Assembly: GCA_949752795.1 (NCBI GenBank)
Contig: OX457056.1
Coordinates: forward strand, 205,159,654-205,223,653
From: Hyperoodon ampullatus
Lineage: Eukaryota > Chordata > Mammalia > Artiodactyla > Ziphiidae
Direction of reading: 5' to 3'
Length of the DNA stretch: 64,000 bases
In this document: positions 11,040-21,549 of the stretch, piece by piece
How positions within the stretch are numbered: the stretch's first letter is position 1
How the letters are laid out: each line of letters begins with the position of its first letter
The notes under the pieces: model-generated
The model's input: the letters and a program-made list of their open reading frames with translations, nothing else
Told to the model about the DNA's origin: nothing
Databases searched by the model: none
Position numbers and translations under genes: made by a program

Positions 11040-11465
11040 CAAAGTATGTTCTACCCCACTTTTCAACCCCTTCACTGCCTCTGGCTCCTGACCCTCATTT
11101 TACTGCTGGGCTCCATGCCGGACACACAGGAAACGGTTGGGAAGTGCTTGCCTTGGGTGCCAGAGGGCTACACTGGTGGGCCAGCAGGAACCATCTGTGC
11201 CTCATCTAGGTACCCCTCCTTTCTACTCACTTAAAGACCCACTGCTTTGCAGACTCTCAGAATACTCTATGCAGAATACTCCATTCTGAAAGCATGCGCC
11301 ATATTTTCTTATAAACATCTGCCTCCCTCCGTTTCCTGTATCAGTCTGAGCTGCTGGAGGGAGAGCTGAAACCTCATCTTACTCCTCTTGGCATCTTCTC
11401 TCCCATATCATCTTTTTGTACCAGACTCCTAGCAGGTGCTCAGTGTGTGAATAAGTTGAATGAAC
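11040..11465 (+). repeat. L2 LINE 3' fragment
   Basis: 11330-11465 ends with CTCCTAGCAGGTGCTCAGTG and GAATAAGTTGAATGAACTG, the L2 3' end pattern. The upstream part is more diverged and contains unassigned sequence. Confidence 0.5.
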
Positions 11466-12905
11466 TGTTTAGTTAGTGTGGTCATCTGCCCAGAAGAGAC
11501 CTGCAGCGTGATCCTGGGGATGACAAAAGATGCTCCTTCTGCATCCAAGTGTTCATGAAAGTTCTTGCCAAACACCTGTCTCGTCTCTTCTCACATGGCA
11601 GAGTTGGGTGGTTTGGGACAGGTCAGTGGGTACTCCCTTTGTTCTGAGTTTGCATTTCACCCCTCCTGAGTGGCCATGGGTATTGGCTCAGGCCCTCAGT
11701 GAATGAGGTAGTGAGAGTATCTCCACAAAGCGCCGCCACTGGGGGGGTCACGCATGTTCCAACCCATGATATTTTAAGCACATCCTGTAGACCAAAAGTA
11801 AATAAATAAAGGTAAAGCAACATTTTGACAGTATAGATTCTTCTAAGTAAACAGTTTATAAAGGTTGCTTTAATACAAATTAAGTTCTAAAGAAATAAAG
11901 TGAATATACCTTCGGAAAGAGAAGCATTTGTCCCATGGTATAACCAATATGTAGGGAATGTTGCAGATTTTAGTTTGTGGGAACCAGTCCATAATTCCTG
12001 GCATAGCAGCTTGTCACTGCCTTCAAATTCTTTCTTATTCTGTCTCCAAAGTGGTCTCTTATGACTGCTGTTCAGTATTCTCCACAGCGTGCCTATTTGC
12101 ACCATCATGCCGTGGGCCATAGCATCCCTCTCTCCTTCCTGACTTTCTAATCCCACACATTCTTCAAGCCTGGTCCTTGTTTTCCCATCTCTATGAAACC
12201 CCATCTGATCCACTGCAAATTTCCAACAAGACCGCAAGTTCATTGAAGTTCCCTTTATGTGTTACCTTATAAATACCTATTAAAGGTACTCTCAGGAGAT
12301 AGGTAGTAGGTTCTGAGAATGGACGTTCCAAAATCTAATGGCTGGGAACAAGGGCATTGCTGGTTCTCTGCAGCCACTCTACAAATGTGGCAATGTACTT
12401 GGTCTGTTTAATAGGATTATTAGGTCTTCTATGAGTAACTTTTTTTAAGGTGTGTCATATGATATAGTCTTGTTCACTAGAACTACGCTAGGCTATAGCC
12501 CACATGTATACAGCAAACAAATGGGCCACGTGGTAGGCTGGCTGGCAGTCCCCTAAGTGCTGACACATAGTGGGTATTCAGTAAGTACTTGCCAAGGGAT
12601 TACTGGCTGTATTCCTAGCAGACCAGTTATTCAGTTGTATTTAGGTAAAGCCTCATGGATTGTCGCTACATTAGCACAGTCACAAAACCCCAGTGACCAA
12701 AGCTCACCCTCAAATTGCTACTGCCAGCATGTTGTGTGGTGTTGGCTATGGTTCACTGAGATTCTTCAGTTGAGTTCAAACTCCTCATCAGTTTCAAGTG
12801 ACCTCTTGATGTGTGTATGCCTTGTCTTGAAAATAGTTCATGTGACCGCTGAATTTCATTCTAGCCATCTAGGATTTAGAAAGATATTATATTAAATTAG
12901 ACCAT
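11466..12905. other. Unique intronic sequence
   Basis: No gene recognised. The 118-codon minus frame (11887-12243) and 112-codon plus frame (12557-12895) have no family signature and are not flanked by splice signals I would trust. Confidence 0.4.
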
Positions 12906-12906
12906 G

Positions 12907-12992
12907 TAGTTCCTTCCTTCCTCCCTTCCCCCCTTCCTCCCTTCGTCCGTCCCTCCCTCTCTCCCTCCCTCCCTCCTTCCTTTCTTCCGTCA
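12907..12992. repeat. Polypyrimidine (CCTT/CCCT)n tract
   Basis: About 85 bases are almost pure C and T, with runs of CTTCC and CCCT. The complementary strand reads as a false 'ERKEGGRERGRDG' open frame. Confidence 0.9.
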
Positions 12993-13144
12993 GTACTGCT
13001 TCCCTGGTAGGAAATGCTATACTTATGACCCTGTATAAACCTGTCTTTTTATATATCTTAAAGTTCCATGAAAAATACTTAGTATACCGCATGAGATGCT
13101 CTCTTATATCTTGTATTCCATTTCATTTTGTTTTATAAAAAAAT

Positions 13145-13228
13145 AATAGGGGTTGTGATCCACTAGATGTATTTTATGACCCACTAGTGGGTCATAGACC
13201 ATAGTTTGAGAAACACTGGTATAGTAGT
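13145..13228. repeat. DNA-transposon fossil (hAT/MER-like)
   Basis: GACCCACTAGTGGGTCATAG followed by AGTTTGAGAAACACTGGT resembles the terminus of a non-autonomous hAT element. GACCCACTAGTGGGTC is itself a 16-base perfect palindrome at 13178. Confidence 0.45.
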
Positions 13229-13799
13229 CAGTAGCCCTTTTAATTTGCTGGGAGAACCAGAGTGCTGAAGGGATAGTAGCTAATCAAAGTGTCAGGAAAT
13301 GGCCCTGCACATGCTGAGCAACTTTTAGGGGGCATGTTGGTAATGATTCTGTGGTACGAGAAACAGTCACTAACTTAAGCTAGAGTATTGAGAGAGAGAA
13401 ACAATTATTAGAATCCCAGAAAAGGAATGCATTTAGAGCTCACAAAGGACCCTATTCCGGAATCTCACAGAGTGCTTTCTTTCTATCTGCCATCTCTGTT
13501 TCTCTCTTCTTTCTGGCAGAACAGGTAAAGGTGTCCAAGGCAAGTTGCTCCGTGTCTCATGCTGTAGTTTCTCAAAGCAATCCGAAAGCCCCGGAAACAA
13601 ATATCTTAGACCCAGCTTGGCTTGTGGGTCTAACTCTGGTCTAATCAGCTTTAGACAATGCACAGAGCCATATGGTACTGACATGGGCATGGGGGTCTGC
13701 ACGTAGAAATCTGTGGATCGGGAGGGGCCTGCAGTTGACAGAGGCGGGGATTACTGTGATTTAGGAGGAGAGCTCCCAAAATGCCCACTAGAGGAGCCG
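13229..13799. other. Unique intronic sequence
   Basis: No repeat or gene recognised. Confidence 0.4.
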
Positions 13800-13808
13800 T
13801 GTTCATTT

Positions 13809-14051
13809 TTTTTTAACATCTTTATTGGAGTATAATTGCTTTACAATGGTGTGTTAGTTGCTGCTGTATAACAAAGTGAATCAGCTCTACATTTACATAT
13901 ATCCTCATATCTCTTCCCTCTTGTGTCTTCCTCCCACCCTCACTATCCCACCCCTACAACTGGGCATATACCCTGAGAAAATCATAATTCAAAAAGAGTC
14001 ATGTACCCCAGTGTTCATCGCAGCTCTACAATAGCCAAGACACGGAAACCA
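13809..14051 (-). mobile_element. Short L1 with inverted 5' segment
   Basis: 13809-13958 is antisense L1 3' UTR, beginning with the T-run of the tail. 13962-14051 is sense L1 ORF2 C-terminal coding sequence (GGCATATACCCTGAGAAAAT, AATAGCCAAGACACGG). Viewed on the minus strand this is a 3' end with an inverted 5' piece. Both sides carry TGTTCATTT (13800-13808 and 14052-14060), so the whole 243-bp composite is one insertion event. Confidence 0.88.
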
Positions 14052-14309
14052 TGTTCATTTGAACTGGATAAGATCCCTGAGTTTTCACTGCCCTAGCATT
14101 TTCACAGGATGATCGTGCATTTGTCAAGAAAATCACAGATGACTGTATTTGGAAGATCTAATATTGCTTTGAGGATAAATGGTGAAAATAATGCATAATA
14201 ATGGAAAATGAAGGCTTTATTTACTTAACTGCCTAGAGATTAATTGAATGAATGAAGTCTGTTTCACCATTTTATAGAGCTATTTTCAACATTTATCTTA
14301 AACATATTG

Positions 14310-14500
14310 CTGGGGTTATTACTGCTCTCATTTGTGTATTCATCTATTCAACAGATATTTAATAATACAGAGCAAGGCACAGTTCTAGACACTAGTGGAA
14401 AAATAATTTAATCAGATCTAGAATCTGTCTTTAAAGATAGTACGATAAAGAAGGAGAAAACAATTCAGGTACACAGATAATTGATGGTGGAGTAAAACAA
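14310..14500. repeat. Diverged L2-class fragment
   Basis: TTCATCTATTCAACAGATAT and GAGCAAGGCACAGTTCTAGA are typical of old L2/MIR-type sequence; not assigned further. Confidence 0.4.
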
Positions 14501-14504
14501 ACCA

Positions 14505-14815
14505 TGTTTGAGTCCAGGCTCCATCTCTTTCTCACTCTGTACCAATGATTAGGCAATTTGACATCTCAAAATTCATTTCCTCATCTGAAAAAAAAAATTG
14601 TACTACCAATTTCAAAAGTTTGTTTAAGGATTAAGTGAGATAACATATTAAATTAATAAAAGGGGAATTCCTGAGTGGTCCAATGGTTAGGACTCCACGC
14701 TTCTACTGCAGGGGGCTCAAGTTCAATCCCTGGTTGGGGAACTAAGATCCCAGATACCACATGGCACAGCCAAAAAAAATAAAAATTTTGGTACATTAGA
14801 TGCTCAGTAAATACT
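14505..14815 (+). repeat. MIR SINE interrupted by a CHR-related SINE
   Basis: Left part 14505-14660: TTTGAGTCCAGGCTCCATCT to TTAAGTGAGATAACATATTA. Right part 14793-14815: GTACATTAGATGCTCAGTAA. The two parts are consecutive in MIR, split by the SINE at 14664-14790. Confidence 0.7.
14664..14790 (+). mobile_element. Short tRNA-derived SINE (CHR/Bov-tA-like head)
   Basis: GGGGAATTCCTGAGTGGTCC, TTAGGACTCCACGCTTCTAC, GTTGGGGAACTAAGATCCCA and an A-rich tail. It is the older, shorter cetartiodactyl tRNA-SINE type, distinct from the thirteen young 200-bp copies. Confidence 0.8.
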
Positions 14816-14929
14816 TGTTACACTTAAAAAGTATTAGTTGCACATAATGTGAGCGCTATAATAGTAAGCATTATATAGAATTAAGTGTTGATATAAGCCT
14901 CTCTCTATTAGAAATGTTTATATGCATTT

Positions 14930-15112
14930 AGTTCATTTAGTTCTCGTAAAAACAATGAGAAGGGTGCTATTATCATCTCCCCAGTGTGCAGATTAGAAAA
15001 ATGCAGCAAGGAGAGGTTGAGTTAATTGCCTGTGATCCCACGGTGAGTAACTGCTGGAGCTGAGACTAACTCAGAGCGTCTGATTCCAGAATTCACGTGC
15101 TTAACTACCCCA
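14930..15112 (-). repeat. MIR SINE, antisense
   Basis: ATTATCATCTCCCCAGTGTG, GTGCAGATTAGAAAA, CTGTGATCCCACGGTGAGTA and CTGATTCCAGAATTCACGTG match reversed MIR. Confidence 0.7.
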
Positions 15113-15182
15113 CTGATACATAAAAAGGAGAGGCTTTTCAGCTTGATTCGTGAAGGTTGCTTTTCGAGCTCTAATGAGTGAT

Positions 15183-15480
15183 TCTCAACTCTAACTGCAC
15201 ATCCTTATCACCCAGGAGCATCTAAAAGCTATTGATTCCTGGATTATACTCAGGCTAGTGGTTCTCAGAGTGCGATTCCTGACCATTATCATCATACCAT
15301 TTATGCGTTTGCTAAGAATGCAAATTCTTGAGCCCCACCCCAGACCTCCCAAATCCAAAACTCTGAGGGTAGAGCCCAGCATCTGTGCTTTAACAAAAAG
15401 ATTCTGATGCAACTAAAATGTGAGGGGATTATTGCTCCAGAGCAATGAAACCAGAATTTATGGAATTGGGATCTGTGAAT
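15183..15480. repeat. MER5-type hAT fossil(s)
   Basis: TAGTGGTTCTCAGAGTGCGA, GAATGCAAATTCTTGAGCCC, CAGACCTCCCAAATCCAAAA and GAGCCCAGCATCTGTGCTTT are in the order of MER5A (Charlie-derived). A second partial copy (GATTCTCAACTCTAACTGCA) precedes it. Confidence 0.75.
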
Positions 15481-16557
15481 TGGCATTCAGTATTTTTAGA
15501 AAGGTCCCCATGGGATTATAATGTCCAGCCAGGGTCAGGAAGCTTTCGTGGAAAGTGGTATTGAGCTGGGCCATAAGCAGGGAATATGCAGAGTGGGACA
15601 GGAGGAATATTCCAGGTGGAGGGGCAGTTTGAGCCAAGACATCAAGGGGGAGAATGTTTGTGGTGTGAATTGGAGAAACATGTTGAGATAAAATTATTTT
15701 GAAATTTAACAGTCTAGCGAATCAGTTTGTCAAGCAATTGTCCTTTGGACTTCATCAGTGTTTTACCCTCAATACCTCTCTCATGCATACCCCAATGTCC
15801 AGTTTTCTTATTTCTGGGGAAGGTTTTGCTCTGGGATTCACATCCACAAGGAGAGAAAAGCACACAGCAGTTTAGGCCCACCACTTCCTCATGGCAGGCA
15901 CGTGTGCTACGAAGAGGCTGGCCTGAAGTTCAGAATTGGCTTCTAGACACAAGCTAGCTGTGTGTCTTTGGACAGTTGTGTGAAATTTTCTGATCTACTA
16001 AGTGAAGGGGTGGAAAGAGATCACGGTGTTCCACAGTTGCTGCGTCCAGCTCTCTTGGGCACTGTTGTGTCTGAGTGAGCCGTTCCCGGTTTCTGATACG
16101 TTCCTGTTTGACCTGTTTCACGTGTTAGGACTTGGAGACTGTGTTTGAACAGAGGGTTTCGTTGCTGGTAAATAAGTTTGAAAGCTGCTTGACCTTTTCC
16201 AGGTACTTCCGTCGTAACATCTGTGAGCGTGCTATTCCAAGAGCCAATTTCAATTTCTTCCTTGGAGGCTTGGCCATGGCTCCTTATGTCCTTTTGTTCC
16301 CTGTGTCCTTGGTCCTTGCTCAGAATTCAGGAAGTCTCTCAGTTTTGGAGAATAATCACTCTCAGACTTTCACATGATTCTTGTGTGCTGGTGCTGAGCT
16401 TGGTAATTGTTATGAAATGAAATATCCCCAGGAGGAAACCACTTCACACATTATTCAGGTCTGTATAGATTTTCCCCCCGCCTTTTCTCACCAGTTGAGC
16501 AATCTGCATGATAAAAATGATCTGGAACATAGACAGGAAAGTGAGATCTCTTTTGAG
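15481..16557. other. Unique or unassigned intronic sequence
   Basis: 15530-15670 (AGGGTCAGGAAGCTTTCGTG, GAGCTGGGCCATAAGCAGGG) has the flavour of an ancient LINE. The 81-codon hydrophobic frame at 16132-16377 has no family signature. Confidence 0.35.
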
Positions 16558-16697
16558 CAGCGGTCCCTAACCATTTTTGGCACCAGGGACCGGTTTCGTG
16601 GAAGACAATTTTTCCACGGACGGGGGCAGTGCGGGCATAGTTCAGGCACAGGCTGCGGACCAGTATCGGTCCGAGGCCCAGGGGTTGGGGACCCCTG
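16558..16697. mobile_element. Intact-looking non-autonomous hAT element, 140 bp
   Basis: Bounded by inverted termini CAGCGGTCCCTAACC (left) and GGTTGGGGACCCCTG (right; its complement is CAGGGGTCCCCAACC). Both sides carry the 8-bp duplication CTTTTGAG (16550-16557 and 16698-16705), as expected for hAT transposase. The internal GGCACCAGGGACCGGTTTCG and TGCGGACCAGTATCGG match a family widespread in eutherians; I do not name it with certainty. Confidence 0.88.
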
Positions 16698-17084
16698 CTT
16701 TTGAGCATAAAAAAAGTTTTCTTGGAGACCCAGACGTGAGCTGAAGGCTTACTGAGGGCTTTAGGAAGTTTGTATGCCTGAATGAAAGTGTTGTAATCAT
16801 TCATTGGACACGTATTTATTGATGGTCTATTATTCACTGTGAAAGAAATGTTGGTATAAGAACCAGCAAGAGGACCAGTGAGATGGCAACATACAGAGGT
16901 CTCAGCCCAGTGTTGTTGGCTTTGAAGATGGAAAAATGAGGCCATGAGCCAGAGTGCTGGTAGTGTCTAGAAGCTGAAAAAGACAGGGGAATGGATTCTC
17001 CCCTGGGACCTCTAGAAAGCAGCCCAGTCCTGTTGACACCTCAGCTTTAGCCCAGTGAGACTGATTTTGTGCTTCTGACTTCCA

Positions 17085-17225
17085 GAGCCATAATAATAAA
17101 CTAAAAATAATTAAAATTAAAAGATGATAAATAAAAAAAAAAAAATAGAACCAGCAAAAGCTGGTGAGGTCAAGGATTGTGTCCCATACGCAAAAAAACA
17201 AACAAACAAACAAAAACAAAAGCAC
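17085..17225. repeat. A-rich low complexity and (AAAC)n
   Basis: TAATAATAAACTAAAAATAA and an A13 run at 17132, then (AAAC)n at 17190-17220. Not assignable to a particular element. Confidence 0.7.
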
Positions 17226-17519
17226 TTGCAATCCAGTGTAATGATTTATCCACTGGAGAGGAGAATGGGGCCTTACAGGAGCCCTTATCAAGGGTGGGTT
17301 CCCAGGATTTGTGATATAAACCAGTCTGGAGAGTGAGAACGGTGCCTGAACTGAGCTCCTTGGTAGCAGAACTTTTCTTATCCAGTGCATAGAACAATGC
17401 TGTGACTATATTAGCCGCTTAACAAATGTAGAAGGAAGTTACAGGGGAGGGAAGAAGGCAGGCAGGAAAGCAGACTAGTTCATACTGTCCCTTAAATGAA
17501 AATTAATAACAGCTAAAAG

Positions 17520-17645
17520 GTAAAAAATGCTTTCTGTGTGTCAGGCACTGTTCTAAGTATTTACTGCTTAGCTCATTTGACCCCCCGGACTCTATGAAGC
17601 AGGTATTATTATAGTCGATTTTACAGATGTGGAAACTAAAAATCC
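17520..17645 (-). repeat. MIR SINE, antisense
   Basis: GTGTCAGGCACTGTTCTAAG, TAGCTCATTTGACC and TTTTACAGATGTGGAAACTA. Confidence 0.7.
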
Positions 17646-18635
17646 TTATTGGCGTATGTGGGCAAAATGTGATGGGGAGTTTGCACAAAGTTTGATCCTA
17701 GTTCTCTTCTTTAGGAAGACTGGGAAGATCCACTGGAAAAGATTAGTTGTTTTCCAGTCATGGGTGTTAGTTTTCAGAAGAAACTTGTGGTAGAAGAATT
17801 CACTATTGAGGAATTTAAAAATACTCATAAACCTTTCATAGATTCATATCTGTTCTTGATACTTTAACTCTGCTTTGTTCTATTAAATTTTGTTTTATAG
17901 TCACTTAATTAAAACCAGGAGTACAACATTACCAAAGAAAGGCACTATCGATGACTTGTTTTCATTTTGCATTAGTAATAACATGTACGGATACAATTTC
18001 TTTTTACCATCTAATACTTTCTAGAAACTTTCAGGGAGGCTCCTTTCCTGTGATTTCAGTGGGATGCTTGCAAATTCATTTTTCCTTTGTTGCAAACATA
18101 AGCACAGGGAGCTTGATCTGTGCCATGGCTAGTTCTGCACTAGATATTGTTTCTCATCCTCTGGTCCACCCTGGCCCCATTTTGGTCCTGGAAATGTGAA
18201 GGAAATTGGCTGCTAGAGATGGAAGAGGTGTCAGGGGCACTTACTAACCTGCTTGGCATATCTGAGCAGGCATGCCTCTCATCCCCTGCCATAGACTCAT
18301 GACAGTTTCACAGTCCCTCTTATACATGTCTCGGCTTGTTCCATCCTCAAAGACCTAAAAGGGAGTCAAGCCCAAGTCCCCAGTGTTCCTTTCCTCAACT
18401 GTATTTGTCTTTCTTAAGGCTTCTCTGCCAAAATTTCCATCTGCTACTCTTCTACCGTCAGCCCAACATCCTTTTTCTATTCCCAACTTTTTCTTCTTAT
18501 TGATTATCACCAGTATGAGTGACTCCCAGTTCATGTAAAATAGAACCAAAATTTTCTGAGATGTAGAATATGTATACACAACACATTTATATTTCCTACA
18601 ATGCTGATGGACTTACATGTATGGGGAGAGCAGGC
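17646..18635. other. Unique intronic sequence
   Basis: No gene or repeat recognised; AT-rich from 17800 to 18010. Confidence 0.4.
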
Positions 18636-18639
18636 AATG

Positions 18640-19145
18640 GGGCACCATGGTTATGATCCTCAACTCTGGGAGAAATGACTGGGTTCAAAGCCTATCTCTC
18701 TTCTCAGCAGCTGAAAGAGTCAGCTTACAGGGGAGGTTAAGCTCCTGACTCAAGGCCACCTGTCTGGTTCAAGCCCTAGTTTTGCTGCTTCCTAGCTGTG
18801 GACTTTCTCAGCCAGTTGCTTAAGCTTTCAGTGCATAGTTGGGCCCTTTTAAAATATGGAAAAAGGATGATTCCAGACTCATAGGATTGATATGTGGATT
18901 AAATGAGATCAGCATTTACATTTAAAATAGTGCCTGACATAAAGTACTCTCAATATCTGTGAATTGTTATTATCGTGTGACTTGAGGTATGTAACTTAAT
19001 CTTTCTTATTATCCCCATTTTACTGAAGATGAAAATTAGATGAATGGTACCTTGAGGACTAATTAAGATAATGAATTAAAACACCAAACACAATACCTGG
19101 CTTGTGAATGGTCCCAGTATCCATTGACGCTTATCATTATTACCA
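18640..19145 (+). repeat. Cluster of MIR SINE copies
   Basis: 18770-18970 (GCTGCTTCCTAGCTGTGGAC to AATAGTGCCTGACATAAAGT) is a near full-length sense MIR. 18975-19145 (GTGTGACTTGAGGTATGTAA to CACAATACCTGGCTTGTGAA) is a second. 18640-18720 may be a third partial copy. Confidence 0.7.
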
Positions 19146-19522
19146 CGTGCGCTTTTCCAAACATTTCCACAAGTTTACGCCTTGCAGCTTCGCCCCCACA
19201 ATAACAACAAACAAATCGCTAAATATCTGCATATGTATCGTATTTCTTTGCTTGCTGTATCTGTGTGCACGCTCCATTCATTAGGTTTTTAGAAGTGGGG
19301 ACATCGTGGGGCTTTAAGATTAGGGACCTGACTGCTTCCACCTGGCAAGTGTCAGATAGTTTTCTGGTGAGATGCTGTGGTCCAGAATAGTTGGAGTTGG
19401 TGGGCATCTCAGCAGCGTTAGGGCTAGGTGAGGACGTGAAATCTCTGCCTGCTTATATTTGCTGCCTTGTTAGCAGGGAAGGCACAGAGTTCAGGTATCA
19501 GCTAAGTGTGTCCAGGTAAGGC

Positions 19523-19692
19523 AGTGGTTCTCAACTGGGGGCAGTTTTGGTTGTCAGAACTGCAGGGATGCTACTGCATCTAGTAGAGCCCAGGGCTGCT
19601 GCTGAATATCTCACAGTGCATAGGGCAGCCCCCACAATAAAGAATTATCTGGTCCAAAATGTCAGCAGTGCCATTGTTGAGAAACTCTAGGC
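19523..19692 (-). repeat. MER20-type hAT fossil, antisense
   Basis: CAGTGGTTCTCAACTGGGGG at the left, CAGCCCCCACAATAAAGAAT in the middle and CATTGTTGAGAAACTCTAGG at the right match reversed MER20. Its termini are inverted (TTCTCAAC / GTTGAGAA). Confidence 0.8.
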
Positions 19693-20130
19693 TAATGCCA
19701 GCAGTACTGCAGAAAGTGGGCAGTGGCATTCCTCTGGGAGCTAGACAAGGGCAAGAGTATTCTCCTTACCCTCAGCACCCAACATCTTTTGCTCCTCCAC
19801 CTCTGGCCAGCTGAGCAACTTAATCTCTTTCCCTCTGGATCCAGGGACAGAGCAGCTTTGAAGTACAAATCTCTTATCCCTATCATTTAGTCTGAAGGCA
19901 TGCCTAATCCTGAGTTGTGTGTGGTAGAAACTATTGGAGAAAAATAATTAAAGTCTCTGTCCTTAGGAAGCTCACTGTCTGATGGGTTGTATATTAATAA
20001 GACCCATTCTTTTTGTAGTTGGTGGCCTAAGCAGATAAATATGCAGACACACTCACAAAGGTGCGTTATGGGCTTATGTGGATAAACGGGCTACAAAGTT
20101 GGAGCGGGACTAAGAAACAAGTTGTATTAA
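19693..20130. other. Unique intronic sequence
   Basis: 19895-20110 contains TCTGTCCTTAGGAAGCTCAC and similar L2-like wording. No gene seen. Confidence 0.4.
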
Positions 20131-20159
20131 TCAAGGCTCTCCAGAGAAACAGAACCAGT

Positions 20160-20465
20160 AGGATAAACAACCGATACACTTACAACCATTCTGTACCCAT
20201 TTAACCATTCTGTTTTACATTTTCAGTACAGCGTTCAATAAATTAAATTAGATATTAAACACTTCATTATAAGATAGGCTTTGTGTTAGATGATTTTGAC
20301 CACCTGTAGGCTAATGTAAGTGTTCTGGGCACACTTAAGGTAGGCTAGGCTAAGCTGTGATATTCAGTAGCTTAGGTGTATTAAATGCATTTCAACTTGA
20401 TATTTTCAACTTTCCATGGGTCCATCAGAACATAAACCTATCGTGAGTTGAGGAGGATCTCTACT
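20160..20465 (+). repeat. Tigger-class DNA transposon, 3' half
   Basis: ATAAACAACCGATACACTTA, GATTTTGACCACCTGTAGGC, GGTAGGCTAGGCTAAGCTGT and CTATCGTGAGTTGAGGAGGA match the 3' half of a common eutherian TcMar-Tigger-type element. It abuts the truncated 3' side of the antisense L1. Confidence 0.65.
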
Positions 20466-21549
20466 GTTGAATTCAGTTTGCTAAATCATTTGTTGAGGAG
20501 CTTTGCATCATCTGTAATTTTCTTGTAGTATCCTTTACTGGCTTTGGTATCAGGGTAACGCTGGCCTTGTAAAATGGGTTTGGAAATATTGCTTCCTCTT
20601 CTAACTTTTTGGAAGAGTTTGTGAAAGACTGGTATTAGTTCTTCTTTAAATGATTGTTAAAAGTCACTAGTGAAGCCATCTGGCCCTGAACTTTTCTTTG
20701 TTGGGAGGTTTTTGATTATCGATTCAATCTCCTTATTAGTAACTGGTCTGTTCAGATTTTCTGCTTCTTCATGATTCAGTCTTTGTAGATTGTATGTTTC
20801 TAGGAATTTGTCCATTTTTTCTGTGTTGTCCAATAGGTTGTCTTATAACCGTTCATAGTAGTCTCTTATAAGCCTTTGCATTTTTGTGGTGTCAGTTATA
20901 ATGTCTCTTCTTTCATTTATAATTTTATTTATTTGAGTCTTTTTTTTTTTCTTGGTAAATCTAGCTAAAGATTAGTCTATTTTGGTTAACTTAAAAATAG
21001 CTCTTAGTTTCACTGACCTTTTCTATTGTCTTTTTAGCCTCAGTTTCTTTCATTTCTGCTCTGATCTTTGTTATTAACTTCCTTCTAATAATTTTAGGGT
21101 TAGTTTAGTCTTTTTTTTTTGTTAGTTTCTCTAGGTGTAAAGTTAGATTGTTTATTTTGAGGTCTTTTTTTTCTTAATGTAGGCATTTATTGCCATGCAT
21201 TTCCATCTTAGACTGCCTTTGATGCATCCTATAAGATTTGCTATGTTGTGTTTCCATTTTCATTTGTCTCAAGATATTTTTTGATTCCTTTTGAGTTCTT
21301 CCTTGATTTATTGGCCGTTTAGGAGCATGTTGTTTCATCTCCATATATTCGTGAATTTCCTCTTTTCTTCTTGTAATTGCTTTCTAGTTTCATACCATTG
21401 TGGTTGGAAAAAGATGCTTGATATGATTTCAGCGTTTTACATTTATTCAGACTTTTTTGAGTCCTAACATATGATCTATCCTGTGGAATGTTCCATGTGC
21501 ACTTGAGAAGAATGTGATATTGCTGCTGTTGGATACAATGTTCTATATA

